From: Pseudomonas sp. R4-35-07
GTDB taxonomy: Bacteria > Pseudomonadota > Gammaproteobacteria > Pseudomonadales > Pseudomonadaceae
Length of the DNA stretch: 64,000 bases
NCBI RefSeq assembly: GCF_003852235.1
Contig: NZ_CP027732.1
Span: forward strand, 4,340,001 to 4,404,000
Direction: 5' to 3'
Shown here: positions 35,351 to 46,351 of the stretch, in pieces
Layout: each line of letters begins with the position of its first letter
Numbering within the stretch: the stretch's first letter is position 1
The notes under the pieces: generated by a model
Told to the model about the DNA's origin: nothing
The model's input: the letters and a program-made list of their open reading frames with translations, nothing else
The model's database searches: none
Made by a program: the position numbers and the translations under genes

Positions 35351-36296
35351 TCAAACGCTCCACGGTCTTGGCCCACATCTCATCGACTGGCGCCTGCAAC
35401 TTCAACTCACCGCCATCGGGCAGCGGCACGGTCAGCATATAGGCGTGCAGGAACAGGCGCTTGCCGCCCAGGTCGCGAATTTCCCTGGAGAAATCCTCGT
35501 CACCGTATTTGGTATCACCGGCAATGCAATGGCCAGCGTGCAGGGTGTGCACGCGAATCTGGTGGGTACGCCCGGTCACCGGCTTGGCCTCGACCAGGGT
35601 GGCGAAGTCGCCGAAGCGGCGCAGCACCTTGAACAGGGTCAGGGCCTCTTTGCCCTCCTCGTCCACTTCCACCATACGTTCACCGGAGCGCAGGTTGCTT
35701 TTCTGCAACGGCGCTCGCACGCTCTTGATCGAACTGGCCCAGTTACCACGCACCAACGCCATGTAGCGTTTGTCTACTCCATCGCCACGCAGGGCGGTGT
35801 GCAGGTGGCGCAACATGCTGCGCTTCTTGGCGATCATCAACAGGCCAGAGGTGTCGCGGTCCAGTCGGTGGACCAGTTCCAGCTCCTTGGCATCCGGGCG
35901 CAGCTGACGAAAGGCTTCGATCACGCCGAACGTCAGGCCGCTGCCGCCGTGAACGGCAATGCCGCAGGGTTTGTTGATCACGATGAGTTTGTTATCTTCG
36001 AACACGATCGAGGCTTCCAGGCGCTGCAGCAGGCCCTGGGCCAGCGGCACCGGCTCGTCGCGCTCGGGCACACGCACTGGCGGCACCCGGACGATATCGC
36101 CCGCCTGCAACTTGTATTCGGGCTTGATCCGACCTTTGTTCACGCGCACCTCGCCTTTGCGCAAGATGCGGTAAATCAAGGTCTTGGGCACGCCTTTGAG
36201 CCTGGCCAGGAGAAAATTATCGATGCGTTGGCCGGCATATTCCGGCGAGACCTCGAGCAGCTGGACGCTGGGGGTCTGGGGGGCGGTAGTCGTCAT
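35337..36296 (-). CDS. rluC: 23S rRNA pseudouridine synthase RluC
   Basis: 319 residues. An S4 RNA-binding domain (residues 20-80, with [20 protein letters not shown] in part) precedes the RluA-type catalytic domain. The catalytic Asp is in [16 protein letters not shown]. It modifies uridines of 23S rRNA. The gene is divergent from rne, whose promoter begins 30 bp away. This neighbourhood is conserved in many gammaproteobacteria. Confidence 0.95.
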   Translation of the reverse strand: MTTTAPQTPSVQLLEVSPEYAGQRIDNFLLARLKGVPKTLIYRILRKGEVRVNKGRIKPEYKLQAGDIVRVPPVRVPERDEPVPLAQGLLQRLEASIVFEDNKLIVINKPCGIAVHGGSGLTFGVIEAFRQLRPDAKELELVHRLDRDTSGLLMIAKKRSMLRHLHTALRGDGVDKRYMALVRGNWASSIKSVRAPLQKSNLRSGERMVEVDEEGKEALTLFKVLRRFGDFATLVEAKPVTGRTHQIRVHTLHAGHCIAGDTKYGDEDFSREIRDLGGKRLFLHAYMLTVPLPDGGELKLQAPVDEMWAKTVERLSVAP

Positions 36297-36325
36297 GGCG
36301 GCGATGATAACAATTTTTTATGGAA

Positions 36326-36354
36326 TTGAAGCACTTAATCATTGCTGCTATAGT
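36326..36354 (+). promoter_or_regulatory. sigma-70 promoter of rne
   Basis: TTGAAG (36326-36331), a 17-bp spacer and TATAGT (36349-36354). It is the best sigma-70 match in the region and implies a transcription start near 36361, nearly 700 nt before the rne ATG. Confidence 0.65.
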
Positions 36355-36360
36355 CGCGAA

Positions 36361-37054
36361 CGCCGCCAAAAGCGGCCTGGACAGAGGACTTGCGGCAAAC
36401 TGCCGGCCCTGACCATCGCAATTCATCAGGACGCGAGGCCGTCCTACGGGGCGTTCGCCACCTTGGAAGGCTTGAGATTGTAACAAGCGCAGGTGACATG
36501 AGGCCTGAAGCGAGTGCGCAAAGCAGAGTGAATACTCGCCTTGCGCGCCGATATTTACGGCCAGTTCACAAAGTGCAGTCAGTCTCGGGCCAGACCATGG
36601 CGAATGCTTCGGAAACAACGCCTGTTAAGAGCTGAGTGCGAGCGCAGTCGCCCACACCTAGTCTTGTTTAGCCATGAGCGTGGACTCCCCATTGGAGAAC
36701 ACGGTAAATGCCAACCCGCTGCGGATTCTGCGCGCGGCAGCACCCGAATTATCAGGGATACGTGTAGGGTGGAGATGCACAACCGTCGGACCGTGTAGCA
36801 CTAGGCTTATATTTAGACGCTTCATCTCGTCCACAGTCGCCGGTTGATTCCTCCTCCTGACCTTAGCTTTTGTTGAAGTGGTGCCTTTGTCACCACCGCT
36901 AACAAGCAGGACGCGTCCGTCGCGATACCCGCCCAATTGGCAGGTTTTGCTGGACACTGGAGTGGCCAACCACTCTTGACGCACCTGACACCGACCGTGA
37001 GAAGTCGTGTGTGCCGAACGCCGTTTCCGGCAGCCCGGAAACCGACGGTACAAC
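36361..37054 (+). promoter_or_regulatory. long structured 5' leader of rne (rne-II-type region)
   Basis: About 690 nt without a plausible gene. Several stems are visible, for example GGTG with CACC at 36880-36896 and TTTCCGG with CCGGAAA just before the start at 37024-37042. Pseudomonas rne leaders are known to contain the rne-II conserved RNA, thought to let RNase E control its own mRNA. I cannot place the exact motif boundaries. Confidence 0.6.
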
Positions 37055-40000
37055 ATGAAAAGAATGCTGATTAACGCAACCCAACCCGAAGAGTTGCGTG
37101 TTGCACTGGTAGATGGCCAACGCCTCTACGACCTGGATATCGAATCCGGTGCCCGCGAGCAAAAGAAGGCCAACATCTATAAAGGCCGTATTACTCGCAT
37201 CGAACCTAGCCTTGAGGCTGCCTTTGTCGATTTCGGCTCCGAGCGCCACGGCTTCCTGCCCCTCAAAGAAATCTCCCGCGAATACTTCAAGAAGGCCCCC
37301 GAAGGCCGGGTGAACATCAAGGACGTCCTGAGCGAAGGCCAGGAAGTCATCGTTCAGGTCGAGAAAGAAGAACGTGGCAACAAGGGCGCCGCCCTGACCA
37401 CCTTCATCAGCCTGGCTGGCCGTTACCTGGTGCTGATGCCGAACAACCCGCGTGCCGGCGGTATTTCCCGTCGTATCGAAGGCGAAGAGCGCAACGAACT
37501 GCGTGAAGCGCTCAACGGCTTGATCGCACCGGCCGACATGGGCCTGATCGTGCGCACTGCAGGCCTGGGCCGCAGCAGCGAAGAAATGCAGTGGGACCTC
37601 GACTACCTGCTGCAGCTGTGGACCGCCATCAAAGAAGCGTCCCTGGATCGCTCCGCGCCCTTCCTGATCTACCAGGAAAGCAACGTGATCATCCGCGCCA
37701 TCCGCGATTACCTGCGCCAGGACATCGGCGAAGTGCTGATCGACAGCGTTGAAGCCCAGGACGAAGCCCTGACCTTCATCCGCCAGGTGATGCCGCAGTA
37801 CGCCAGCAAGATCAAGCTGTACGAAGACAGCGTTCCGCTGTTCAACCGTTTCCAGATCGAAAGCCAGATCGAGACCGCTTTCCAGCGCGTAGTCGAACTG
37901 CCTTCCGGCGGCTCCATCGTGATCGACCCGACCGAAGCCCTGGTGTCCATCGACATCAACTCGGCGCGCGCCACGAAGGGTAGCGACATCGAAGAAACCG
38001 CCCTGCAGACCAACCTGGAAGCGGCTGAAGAAATCGCCCGCCAGCTGCGCCTGCGTGACATCGGCGGCCTGATCGTGATCGACTTCATCGACATGACCCC
38101 GGCCAAGAACCAGCGCGCCGTGGAAGAGAAAGTCCGCGAATGCCTGGAAGCTGACCGTGCCCGCGTGCAGGTCGGCCGCATCTCGCGCTTCGGCCTGCTG
38201 GAAATGTCCCGTCAGCGCCTGCGCCCATCCCTGGGTGAAAGCAGCGGCATCGTTTGCCCGCGTTGCAATGGCACCGGCATCATCCGTGACGTTGAATCGC
38301 TGTCGCTCGCGATCCTGCGCCTGATCGAAGAAGAAGCCCTGAAAGACCGCACCGCCGAAGTTCGCGCACAAGTGCCGATTCCGGTTGCCGCCTTCCTGCT
38401 CAACGAAAAACGCAACTCGATCACCAAGATCGAACTGCGCACCCGCGCCCGTATCGTCATCCTGCCGAACGATCACCTCGAGACGCCGCACTTCGAAGTG
38501 CAGCGCCTGCGCGATGACAGCCCGGAAGCCCACAGCGGCCAGTCCAGCTACGAAATCGCTGCTGCCGCTGCCGAAGTGGAAGAAGTCCAGCCAGCCGCCG
38601 CGACCCGCACCCTGGTCCGCCAGGAAGCCGCCGTGAAGACCGCACCGGCCCGCGCCAACGCACCGGTTCCGGTTGAAGCCGCCGCTCCGGTTGCCGCGCC
38701 GGCCGCCCTGCCTGAGCCAAGCCTGTTCAAAGGCCTGGTGAAATCCCTGGTCAGCCTGTTCGCCACCAAGGAAGAGCCCGCCGCGCCGGTTGTGGTTGAA
38801 AAAACCGCCGCCGAACGCCCTGCGCGCAACGAAGAGCGTCGCAACGGTCGTCAGCAGAGCCGTAACCGCAACGGTCGCCGCGACGAAGAGCGCAAGCCGC
38901 GCGAAGAACGTGCTCCGCGTGAAGAACGCGCGCCACGTGAAGAGCGTGTACCTCGCGAAGCCCGTGAAGAAACCACGACCGTAGCCCGTGAAGAACGCGC
39001 ACCTCGCGAAGAGCGTGCACCGCGCACTCCACGTGCCCCGCGTGAAGATCGCAAGCCGCGCGGCGAGCGTGAAGAACGTGTGCGTGAACTGCGCGAGCCT
39101 CTGGACGCGGCACCTGCCGTTGCCGCAGCCGCAGCCACCGAAGAACGCCCGGCTCGCCAGCCGCGTGAAGAACGCGCGCCACGTGAGGAACGTCAACCAC
39201 GTGCTCCGCGTGAAGAGCGTCAACCGCGCGCCGAACAAGCCGCTGCCGCCAGCGAAGAAGAAGTGCTGACCGGCGAAGAGCAACTGCAGGAAGAGGGCCA
39301 GGACAACGCCGAAGGCGATCGTCCACGCCGCCGTTCCCGTGGTCAGCGTCGTCGCAGCAACCGTCGTGAGCGTCAGCGTGATGCCAACGGCAACGTGATC
39401 GAAGGTTCGGAAGAAGCCGGCGAGCACGCAGAAGCTGGCAACCACGAACCGACCGGTGACGAACTGGCTGCCGGCCTGGCCGTGACTGCCGCCGTGGCCA
39501 GCTCGGTCATCAGCGCACCAGCTGAAGCCCAGGCTCATGAGCAGGCTGAACGCGCTACCGCCGCTGTCGAAGAGACTGCTGCTTTCGAAGAGACCGCTAC
39601 GGTAGAAGCGCCTGTTGCCGAGACTCCAGTGGTTGAAGCACCGGTGGTGGAAGCCGCTACCCCAATCGAAACCCCAGTGGTTCCGGAAGTGGAAGTAGCA
39701 CCGGTTCGCGACGCTCAACCCGTGACCGAAGTGGTTGCCGTTGAAGTCGCCCCGGTCGTCGAGCCTGCGCCAGTGGTTGAAGCTGCAGCTGAAGAAACTG
39801 TGGTTGAAACACCGGCTGCCGAAGAAGCCGCCCCGGCCGTGCGTGAAGTTCGCGAAGAACAGACCGCCTTCCAATGGTCCGCCGAACCTGCCGCCCCGGT
39901 TGAAGCGCCTGCGCCTGCGCCGGTGGTAGAGGAAGCGCCAACTCCGGTTGCCGAAGTCGTGGTTGCCGAGCCTGCCCCAGTGGTTGAGCCGCCCCCTGTG

Positions 40001-40240
40001 ATCGAGCCAACGGCGGTCGTAGAGCCTGCGCCAGTCGTGGAAGCCCCGGTGGTAGCCGAAGTCGCCGCTCCGGTGGTTGAAGCTGCACCGGCAAGCGCCC
40101 TGACTGAAAACGGCCGTGCACCGAACGACCCACGTGAAGTGCGTCGTCGCCGCAAGGAAGCCGAGGCTGCCGCCGCTGCTGCCGCGTCGGTAGAGCACAA
40201 GGCCCAGGAAGAAGAGCACGAGCCTAAACCCTTCGTCTGA
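37055..40240 (+). CDS. rne: ribonuclease E
   Basis: 1061 residues from ATG MKRMLIN. The S1 RNA-binding part is about residues 38-120, with [18 protein letters not shown]. Catalytic Asp300 ([13 protein letters not shown]) and Asp343 ([10 protein letters not shown]) match E. coli Asp303/Asp346, and the zinc-link Cys401/Cys404 are in CPRCNGTG. The C-terminal half is low complexity: an Arg/Glu-rich stretch of REERAP-type repeats (about residues 608-728) likely to bind RNA, then a Val/Glu/Ala/Pro-rich segment and a basic end ([15 protein letters not shown]). This is the degradosome scaffold. It ends in a strong terminator. Confidence 0.97.
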   Translation: MKRMLINATQPEELRVALVDGQRLYDLDIESGAREQKKANIYKGRITRIEPSLEAAFVDFGSERHGFLPLKEISREYFKKAPEGRVNIKDVLSEGQEVIVQVEKEERGNKGAALTTFISLAGRYLVLMPNNPRAGGISRRIEGEERNELREALNGLIAPADMGLIVRTAGLGRSSEEMQWDLDYLLQLWTAIKEASLDRSAPFLIYQESNVIIRAIRDYLRQDIGEVLIDSVEAQDEALTFIRQVMPQYASKIKLYEDSVPLFNRFQIESQIETAFQRVVELPSGGSIVIDPTEALVSIDINSARATKGSDIEETALQTNLEAAEEIARQLRLRDIGGLIVIDFIDMTPAKNQRAVEEKVRECLEADRARVQVGRISRFGLLEMSRQRLRPSLGESSGIVCPRCNGTGIIRDVESLSLAILRLIEEEALKDRTAEVRAQVPIPVAAFLLNEKRNSITKIELRTRARIVILPNDHLETPHFEVQRLRDDSPEAHSGQSSYEIAAAAAEVEEVQPAAATRTLVRQEAAVKTAPARANAPVPVEAAAPVAAPAALPEPSLFKGLVKSLVSLFATKEEPAAPVVVEKTAAERPARNEERRNGRQQSRNRNGRRDEERKPREERAPREERAPREERVPREAREETTTVAREERAPREERAPRTPRAPREDRKPRGEREERVRELREPLDAAPAVAAAAATEERPARQPREERAPREERQPRAPREERQPRAEQAAAASEEEVLTGEEQLQEEGQDNAEGDRPRRRSRGQRRRSNRRERQRDANGNVIEGSEEAGEHAEAGNHEPTGDELAAGLAVTAAVASSVISAPAEAQAHEQAERATAAVEETAAFEETATVEAPVAETPVVEAPVVEAATPIETPVVPEVEVAPVRDAQPVTEVVAVEVAPVVEPAPVVEAAAEETVVETPAAEEAAPAVREVREEQTAFQWSAEPAAPVEAPAPAPVVEEAPTPVAEVVVAEPAPVVEPPPVIEPTAVVEPAPVVEAPVVAEVAAPVVEAAPASALTENGRAPNDPREVRRRRKEAEAAAAAAASVEHKAQEEEHEPKPFV

Positions 40241-40258
40241 TTCCACCAGCCAATAAAA

Positions 40259-40292
40259 AGCCCCGCCTGAGCAATCAGGCGGGGCTTTTTTT
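40259..40292 (+). terminator. Rho-independent terminator of rne
   Basis: Stem AGCCCCGCCTGA (40259-40270) with TCAGGCGGGGCT (40275-40286), loop GCAA, then seven T. It is 18 bp after the rne stop. Confidence 0.95.
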
Positions 40293-40323
40293 GCAAAAAA
40301 ATCGAACACACGGCTGTTCAACG

Positions 40324-40414
40324 GTGGGAGGGGGCTTGCTCCCGATAGCGGTGGATCAGCCAACACCTCCATGAGCTGACATACCGCTATCGGGAGCAAG
40401 CCCCCTCCCACATT
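40324..40414. repeat. REPIN (inverted REP pair)
   Basis: Inverted REP pair between rne and the MocA-like gene. The last base of the element touches the stop codon of the MocA-like gene on the minus strand. Confidence 0.88.
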
Positions 40415-40998
40415 CAGTCGGCGCTGAAACTCAACTGTTGCGGCACATCCACATCCCATAGCACGCCAGGATCATCCACCGGCACGCCTCGCACCTGTGC
40501 CAGTGCAAACAAAGCCTTCGCGCCACGGTCGCCGGCCAATGCCATCAATGCAGGCCCAAATACACGGCCGAAAGCGACTGGATGCCCATACTGTCCGGCA
40601 TGCACCGGCACAGTGATGCTTCCCGGATCGGCCAGCACACGCTCGATCGTCGCGGAACGAATAAACGGCATATCCCCCAGTACCACTAGCCAGCCCTCTG
40701 CCGAAGCACTGGCCGTGACAGCGGCGGCAATGCTATCGCCCATACCGGCCGATTCCAGCAGCAGGACGTTACAACCATGTGCCTCTGCCAACCGAATCAC
40801 CTCAAGGCGTTCCGGTGAAGTCACCACCCAACGCTCAACAAGCGTCACCGGCAGGTTCACCAATACCTGCTCGATCACAGGCCGCGTCACGCCGTCCAGG
40901 CCGACGCAATCGGCCAGCAATTTATCGCAGTCGGCGCCGGCCTCAGCGCGGAAGCGACTGCCCTGCCCCGCCGCCAGCACTATTGCCGTCATTGTCAC
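40414..40998 (-). CDS. MocA-like molybdenum cofactor nucleotidyltransferase
   Basis: 194 residues with a GTG start (VTMTAIV) overlapping the XdhC stop (GTGA); an ATG two codons later is also possible. NTP-transferase motif LAAGQGSRF and the DMPFIR metal-binding motif are visible. MocA-type enzymes transfer CMP or GMP to molybdopterin for xanthine-oxidase-type hydroxylases, which fits its place behind the XdhC and Mo-hydroxylase genes. The choice of cytidylyl versus other transfer is inferred from that context. Confidence 0.87.
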   Translation of the reverse strand: MTMTAIVLAAGQGSRFRAEAGADCDKLLADCVGLDGVTRPVIEQVLVNLPVTLVERWVVTSPERLEVIRLAEAHGCNVLLLESAGMGDSIAAAVTASASAEGWLVVLGDMPFIRSATIERVLADPGSITVPVHAGQYGHPVAFGRVFGPALMALAGDRGAKALFALAQVRGVPVDDPGVLWDVDVPQQLSFSAD

Positions 40999-41981
40999 TG
41001 GGCAGCCACCGGCAGCGGCTTTTTCTGCAGGGGCGCCACGCCGTTCTTGATCGCGACGATTTCCGCCATGAGCGACAATGCGATTTCCGCCGGCGTATGG
41101 CTGCCGATGTGCAATCCGATGGGCCCATGCAAGCGCGCAATCGCCTCCGCCGACAAGCCCAGCGCCGCCAGGTTTTCCCGACGTTTCAGCGTATTGACCC
41201 GCGAGCCCAGGGCGCCAATGTAGAACGCGCTGGAATTCAACGCCGTAAGCAACGCCATATCGTCCAGGCGCGGGTCGTGGGTGAGGCAGACAATCGCCGT
41301 GCGCTCGTCGGTCTGGATATTCAGCACCGCTTCATCGGGCATGCCCGGCACAAAGCGGCCGTGTTGTTCCTCCCAACCGTAGACAAACTCTTCGCGCGGG
41401 TCGCAGATCAGTACTTCGAAGTCGAGCAGGCGCGCCATTTCCGCAACGTAGCGCGACAGCTGCCCAGCGCCAATCAATAACAGGCGCCAGCGCGGCCCAT
41501 AGATGGCGCGCAAGCACTGCTCGTCAAAGGTCACCACGTCGGTCTTGCTCGCAGGGGTGAGGGTCACTTCGCCGGTGGCCAGGTTCAGCTCCCGCGCGAC
41601 AATCTGATGATCCTCGCAGCGCGCCAGCAATTGCTCAACCCAGGCCCACTCGTCCACCCGTTCTTCGGTCAGGCGCAACGTGCCGCCGCAAGGCAGGCCG
41701 AAACGCGCCGCCTCATCGCGAGTAACGCCGTAGGTCACCAACTGCACGGGCGGGCCGTCGGCGGGTAAACGGCCATCCTGCAGGCGTGCGATCAAGTCGT
41801 CCTCGATGCAGCCGCCGGACACCGAGCCGATCACCACCCCGTCGCCGCGCAAGGCCAACATCGCCCCCGGTGGGCGCGGCGCGCTGCCCCACGTCTGCAC
41901 CACGCTGTACAACACCACGCGTTGCCCGGCGCGGCGCCATTGCAGCACGCTGCGCAAGACATTCAGATCCACACTGTCCAT
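40995..41981 (-). CDS. XdhC/CoxI-family Mo-cofactor maturation protein
   Basis: 328 residues from ATG MDSVDLN; seven more frame codons precede it. An XdhC/CoxI N-terminal domain (GSAPRPPGAMLAL, SVSGGCIEDDLI) and a C-terminal Rossmann domain (LLLIGAGQLSRYVAEMARLL) are present. XdhC proteins bind molybdenum cofactor, promote its sulfuration and insert it into xanthine-oxidase-type enzymes. The ATG overlaps the stop of the Mo subunit by one base (TGATG), so this gene serves that enzyme. Confidence 0.9.
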   Translation of the reverse strand: MDSVDLNVLRSVLQWRRAGQRVVLYSVVQTWGSAPRPPGAMLALRGDGVVIGSVSGGCIEDDLIARLQDGRLPADGPPVQLVTYGVTRDEAARFGLPCGGTLRLTEERVDEWAWVEQLLARCEDHQIVARELNLATGEVTLTPASKTDVVTFDEQCLRAIYGPRWRLLLIGAGQLSRYVAEMARLLDFEVLICDPREEFVYGWEEQHGRFVPGMPDEAVLNIQTDERTAIVCLTHDPRLDDMALLTALNSSAFYIGALGSRVNTLKRRENLAALGLSAEAIARLHGPIGLHIGSHTPAEIALSLMAEIVAIKNGVAPLQKKPLPVAAQ

Positions 41982-44302
41982 CAGGCTTTCGCCTCCTGCC
42001 AACCCTGCAATTGATAGCGTACCGGCAGGTTACGGATGCGCTGGCCGGTCGCTGCGAAGATCGCGTTGCACAACGCCGGCGCAATCGGTGGTACGCCGGG
42101 CTCGCCGACACCGCCCAACGGCACCTCGCCGGTCGGAGTCACCAGGTGCACGGCGATCTGCTTGGGCGCCAGGGACATACGCGCCACTTCGTACATATGA
42201 AAATTGTCCTGCTGGACCTTACCGTCCTTGAAGCTGATCTCGCCCAGCACCGCGTTGCCCAGGCCCATCACACACGCGCCCTCGAACTGCGAGCGGATGC
42301 GTTCCGGGTTGATCTGCGGGCCGCAGTCCACGGCGATATCGGCCTTGTGCACAATCAGCGTACCGTCGTCTTTGACTTCCACTTCGATCACCGCTGCCAC
42401 ATAGGTGACGAAACTGTAGTGCACCGCCAGCCCCAGCCCACGCCCCTGGGGTAGCTTGCGCCCCCAGCCGGCGGCTTTGGCGGCAGTTTCCAGTACGCCA
42501 CGCAGGCGCGCGGTGTCGATCGGGTAACGCTCGGGGGATTCGCCGTAGTTCCACTCGTCGCTCAAGGTTTTCGGATCGATCTGACGGTCCGGGCCGAGCA
42601 ACTTGAGCTGGTACTGCAACGGGTCCTGGCCGGCCTTGTGCGCCAGCTCATCGACAAAACTCTGGATGGCAAAACCGTGGGGAATGTTTGATACCGAACG
42701 GTACCAACCCACACGGGTATGCGCCGCCGCTTCAGGGTTTTCCAGGCGCACGTTGGGAATGGCGTAGGCCATATTGGTAAAGCCCATGCCCAGTTCGAAT
42801 GCCGCTTCGTGGTTCATGCCCGGCGCGAACAGCGCGGTAATGCTCGGCGCTACCGTACGGTGCAGCCAGGCGGCAGGCAGGCCGTCCTTGTTCAGGCCGG
42901 CTTTGAGGTATTCGGCGGACACGGTATGAAAGTAGGAATTGTGGATATCGTCTTCACGGGTCCACTGTACCCGCACGGCTTTGCCCGGAAACTGTTTGGC
43001 AAGCACGGCGGCTTCGATGATGAAGTCCGGCTTGGATTTGCGCCCGAAACCACCGCCCAGCAAGGTCACGTGCACCGTGACGTTATCGAAGGGCACGCCC
43101 AGGCGCTCAGCGATACGCTCGCGAGTGACTTGCGGTGCCTGGCTCGGCGCCCAGGCTTCGCACTGGCCCTTGTCGAAACGGGCAACGGCGACCATCGGCT
43201 CCATCGGCGACTGCGCCAGGTGCGGCAGGTAGTAGGCCGCCTCCAAGGTGCTGTCGGCATCGCCCATGGCCTGGTCGAGGGTGCCGGTGTTGCGCACCAC
43301 TTTGCCGGGCTGGCGGGCGGCGGCCTCCAGCTCCTTGCGGTAATCGACGGAGTTGTAGCCGGCGTTGACGCCGTCGTCCCACACGATGTTCAGCGCGTCA
43401 CGGCCCTTGATCGCCGCCCAGGTATTGCTGGCCACCACGGCCACGCCACCGAGAGGCTGGAATTCGGAGGGGATCGGCCGGCTTTCGATTTCCAGCACCC
43501 TGATCACCCCCGGGACTTTCATCGCGGCACTGGCATCGAAGGATTTGACCTTGCCGCCATATACCTTCGGCCGTGCGATGGTGGCATAGAGCATGCCGTC
43601 GATATGCACGTCGGCACCGTAGACGGCGCTGCCGTTGACGATGTCGACGCCATCGATGGCCTTGACGCCTTCTTTGCCGATATAGCGAAATTCCGTCGGC
43701 TGCTTGAGCCGCAGGCTGTCGCGTGCGGGAACGGCCAGCGCACCGGCCGCGGTGGCCAACTCGCCATAGCCCAGCTCACGACCGCTAGGTTGGTGGATCA
43801 CCTTGTGCAATTGCGCACGGCACTCGCTGACCGGCACCTTCCACTGCTCGGCAGCGGCCTGCTCCAGCATCGCCCGCACACTGGCGCCGCAACGCCGCAT
43901 CGGCTCGTACCAATGGCGCATGCTGCGCGAGCCATCGGTGTCCTGGTTGCCATAACGCACCTCATCACCCGGCGCTTGCTGGACCTTCACCTTGGCCCAA
44001 TCGGCCTCCAGCTCATCGGCCACCACCAGGCTGAGGCTGGTGCGCACGCCCTGCCCCATTTCGGAACGGTTGCAGACCACGGTCACCGTGCCGTCGGTGG
44101 CGATGCTGACGTAGACCTTGGGGTCATCGATCAGCCCATGGGGCATTGCATCGCCGCCATATGGCTTGACCGCATCAGCCGCGAAGGCGTCAGGCAGACC
44201 CCAGCTGGCAGCGATCACCAGCACACCGGTGGCCCCCGCGCCTTTGAGAAAGCCGCGACGACTGAGGTTATTCAGTACGAAATCAGCGGGTAACCGGCTC
44301 AT
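41981..44302 (-). CDS. xanthine-oxidase-family molybdopterin subunit (IorB-like), Tat-exported
   Basis: 773 residues from [11 protein letters not shown]; the frame extends 24 codons upstream over the 2Fe-2S gene. A Tat signal SRRGFLKG near residue 14 is followed by a hydrophobic stretch, so the folded enzyme is exported with its partner. The body resembles the isoquinoline 1-oxidoreductase beta/aldehyde-oxidase large-subunit family, with [17 protein letters not shown] and [14 protein letters not shown] motifs that bind the Mo cofactor, and near the C-terminus the active-site loop [18 protein letters not shown]. Substrate unknown. No cytochrome c subunit, often third in such enzymes, is adjacent. 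It overlaps the 2Fe-2S gene by 4 bp. Confidence 0.9.
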   Translation of the reverse strand: MSRLPADFVLNNLSRRGFLKGAGATGVLVIAASWGLPDAFAADAVKPYGGDAMPHGLIDDPKVYVSIATDGTVTVVCNRSEMGQGVRTSLSLVVADELEADWAKVKVQQAPGDEVRYGNQDTDGSRSMRHWYEPMRRCGASVRAMLEQAAAEQWKVPVSECRAQLHKVIHQPSGRELGYGELATAAGALAVPARDSLRLKQPTEFRYIGKEGVKAIDGVDIVNGSAVYGADVHIDGMLYATIARPKVYGGKVKSFDASAAMKVPGVIRVLEIESRPIPSEFQPLGGVAVVASNTWAAIKGRDALNIVWDDGVNAGYNSVDYRKELEAAARQPGKVVRNTGTLDQAMGDADSTLEAAYYLPHLAQSPMEPMVAVARFDKGQCEAWAPSQAPQVTRERIAERLGVPFDNVTVHVTLLGGGFGRKSKPDFIIEAAVLAKQFPGKAVRVQWTREDDIHNSYFHTVSAEYLKAGLNKDGLPAAWLHRTVAPSITALFAPGMNHEAAFELGMGFTNMAYAIPNVRLENPEAAAHTRVGWYRSVSNIPHGFAIQSFVDELAHKAGQDPLQYQLKLLGPDRQIDPKTLSDEWNYGESPERYPIDTARLRGVLETAAKAAGWGRKLPQGRGLGLAVHYSFVTYVAAVIEVEVKDDGTLIVHKADIAVDCGPQINPERIRSQFEGACVMGLGNAVLGEISFKDGKVQQDNFHMYEVARMSLAPKQIAVHLVTPTGEVPLGGVGEPGVPPIAPALCNAIFAATGQRIRNLPVRYQLQGWQEAKA

Positions 44303-44766
44303 GCCTTGGCCCCCAGGTGCGTGGCCGCCTGACGGATCGCGGTTTTGATCCGGTTGTAGGTGCCGCAGCGGCAAATGTTGCCGACCATGGCCTCTTCGAT
44401 CTGTTCATCACTGGGGTTGGGGTGGGTTTTCAGCAACGCGGTGGCTGACATGATCTGCCCGCCCTGGCAATAGCCGCACTGGGCCACGGCGGTGTCGAGC
44501 CAGGCTTGCTGCACCACCTGGCCGACAGGATCGGTGTGCAGGTTGTCGATGGTGCTGATGGCCTGGCCTTTGACCGCACCAATCGGGGTGATGCAACTGC
44601 GTGCGGGCGCACCGTCGATGTGGATGGTGCAGGCGCCGCACAGGCCCATGCCGCAACCGAACTTGGTGCCGTTGTAGCCCGCCACATCGCGAATCGCCCA
44701 CAACAGCGGCATATCTTCGGTGACGTCCAGTTGATGGTCTTGGCCGTTGAGTTTCAGGGTAATCAT
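44299..44766 (-). CDS. 2Fe-2S subunit of the Mo hydroxylase (IorA-like)
   Basis: 155 residues from ATG MITLKLNG (a GTG two codons upstream is an alternative). The plant-type 2Fe-2S loop is CGMGLCGACTIHIDG with a fourth Cys in ARSCITP, and the helical second cluster motif is CGYCQGGQIM with CRCGTYNRIKTAI. This is the electron-transfer subunit of the enzyme whose Mo subunit follows with a 4-bp overlap. First gene of the four-gene operon. No Tat signal is present, so it is probably carried by the large subunit. Confidence 0.93.
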   Translation of the reverse strand: MITLKLNGQDHQLDVTEDMPLLWAIRDVAGYNGTKFGCGMGLCGACTIHIDGAPARSCITPIGAVKGQAISTIDNLHTDPVGQVVQQAWLDTAVAQCGYCQGGQIMSATALLKTHPNPSDEQIEEAMVGNICRCGTYNRIKTAIRQAATHLGAKA

Positions 44767-44951
44767 GGGCACGCCCGCCTGTTCATTGCATGGTTAGGGG
44801 CGAGCAATCTGTTGCAAGAGGTCACGCGGTTCGGTGCGCACAGATTGGCTCAGGCTGAGGAGGCTCTCTTGTGAAGACAGGTCTTCACCGGGCCTTTGGT
44901 GGAGCATCCACGTAATGTAAACCAAAACGCTCGAAAGTCAGCGGCGCAAAC

Positions 44952-44982
44952 GCAAACGCCCCGAACGGATCGGGGCGTTTGC
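44952..44982 (-). terminator. strong hairpin terminating dctA
   Basis: GCAAACGCCCCG and CGGGGCGTTTGC form a 12-bp perfect stem with a 7-nt loop, 38 bp after the dctA stop. There is no clean U-run, so efficiency is uncertain. The spacer from here to the Mo operon (44767-44951) has no gene. Confidence 0.65.
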
Positions 44983-45019
44983 GGATAACCGAGCGGCGCG
45001 GGTTCACGCCATCAGTGGC

Positions 45020-46351
45020 TTACTTGACCACAGGTGCAGGGCCTTCGGCCACGCCCAGGTCGTCTTCCTGGCGGGTGTCGGAAATACCGGTACCGCCGGA
45101 TGCCAGCTCGCTTTGCAGCTTGTCGGTGTCCAGTTCCTTGACCCACTTGGCCACAACGAGGGTGGCCACTGCGTTACCCACCAGGTTGGTCAGCGCACGG
45201 GCTTCGGACATGAAGCGGTCGATACCCAGGATCAACGCCAGGCCGGCAACTGGCAAGTGGCCGACGGCCGACAGGGTAGCAGCCAGTACGATGAAACCAC
45301 TGCCCGTCACGCCCGCAGCGCCCTTGGAGGACAGCAGCAGCACCAGCAGCAGGGTGATCTGGTGAGTGATGTCCATGTGGGTGTCGGTCGCCTGGGCGAT
45401 GAACACGGCGGCCATGGTCAGGTAGATCGAGGTACCGTCAAGGTTGAACGAGTAGCCGGTTGGGATCACCAGGCCGACCACGGATTTCTTCGCGCCCAGA
45501 CGCTCCATCTTGATCAGCATGCGTGGCAGCGCGGATTCGGAAGACGACGTGCCCAGGACGATCAGCAGCTCTTCACGGATGTAGCGGATCAGCTTGATCA
45601 CGCTGAAACCGTGGGCGCGGCAGATAGCACCGAGCACCACCAGCACGAACAGCAGGCAGGTGATGTAGAAGCAGATCATCAACTGGCCCAACTGCACCAG
45701 GGAACCCACACCGTAAGCGCCGATGGTGAATGCCATGGCGCCCAGGGCACCGATTGGCGCGAGCTTCATGATCATGTTGATGATGTTGAACATCACGTGG
45801 GCGAAGCGATCGATGAAGTCCAGCACCGGCTTGCCGTAGGCACCCAGGCGGTGCAGGGCGAAACCGAAGATCACCGAGAACATCAGCACTTGCAGAATGT
45901 CGCCGTTGGCGAAGGCGCCGACGATGGTGTTAGGGATCACATTGAGGATAAAGCCGACGATGCTCTGGTCTTTACCGGCCGTCACGTAGGCGGCGACTTT
46001 GGAAGCGTCCAGGGTTGCCACGTCGATGTGCATGCCGGCGCCCGGTTGCACGACGTTGACCACGATCAGGCCGATCAGCAACGCGATGGTGGAAACCACT
46101 TCGAAGTACAGCAACGCATAGCCGCCGGTCTTGCCGACAGATTTCATGCTTTGCATGCCAGCGATGCCGCTGACCACGGTGCAGAAAATGATCGGGGCGA
46201 TGACCATTTTGATCAGCTTGATAAAGCCGTCACCCAGTGGCTTGAGGGCCACGCCGGTCTGCGGGTAGAAGTGACCAAGCAAAATACCGATAACGATTGC
46301 AACGATCACCTGGAAATACAGGGATTTGTAGATTGGCTGACGAGTCGTCAT
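45020..46351 (-). CDS. dctA: C4-dicarboxylate transporter DctA
   Basis: 443 residues from [14 protein letters not shown] with GAGGAA 8 nt upstream; the longer frame (38 more codons) lies in the leader. A DAACS-family symporter with multiple hydrophobic segments. The family motifs are present: [32 protein letters not shown] read in parts, and [19 protein letters not shown] read in parts. It imports succinate, fumarate and malate with protons. The N-terminal residues and length agree with Pseudomonas DctA. Confidence 0.97.
   Translation of the reverse strand: MTTRQPIYKSLYFQVIVAIVIGILLGHFYPQTGVALKPLGDGFIKLIKMVIAPIIFCTVVSGIAGMQSMKSVGKTGGYALLYFEVVSTIALLIGLIVVNVVQPGAGMHIDVATLDASKVAAYVTAGKDQSIVGFILNVIPNTIVGAFANGDILQVLMFSVIFGFALHRLGAYGKPVLDFIDRFAHVMFNIINMIMKLAPIGALGAMAFTIGAYGVGSLVQLGQLMICFYITCLLFVLVVLGAICRAHGFSVIKLIRYIREELLIVLGTSSSESALPRMLIKMERLGAKKSVVGLVIPTGYSFNLDGTSIYLTMAAVFIAQATDTHMDITHQITLLLVLLLSSKGAAGVTGSGFIVLAATLSAVGHLPVAGLALILGIDRFMSEARALTNLVGNAVATLVVAKWVKELDTDKLQSELASGGTGISDTRQEDDLGVAEGPAPVVK

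Noticed and set aside
36899..40459. 1186-codon open frame on the minus strand opposite rne
   Set aside because: It is the antisense shadow of rne; the length comes from codon bias and repeats (His/Phe/Gly-rich translation with no domain). No ribosome site or promoter supports it.
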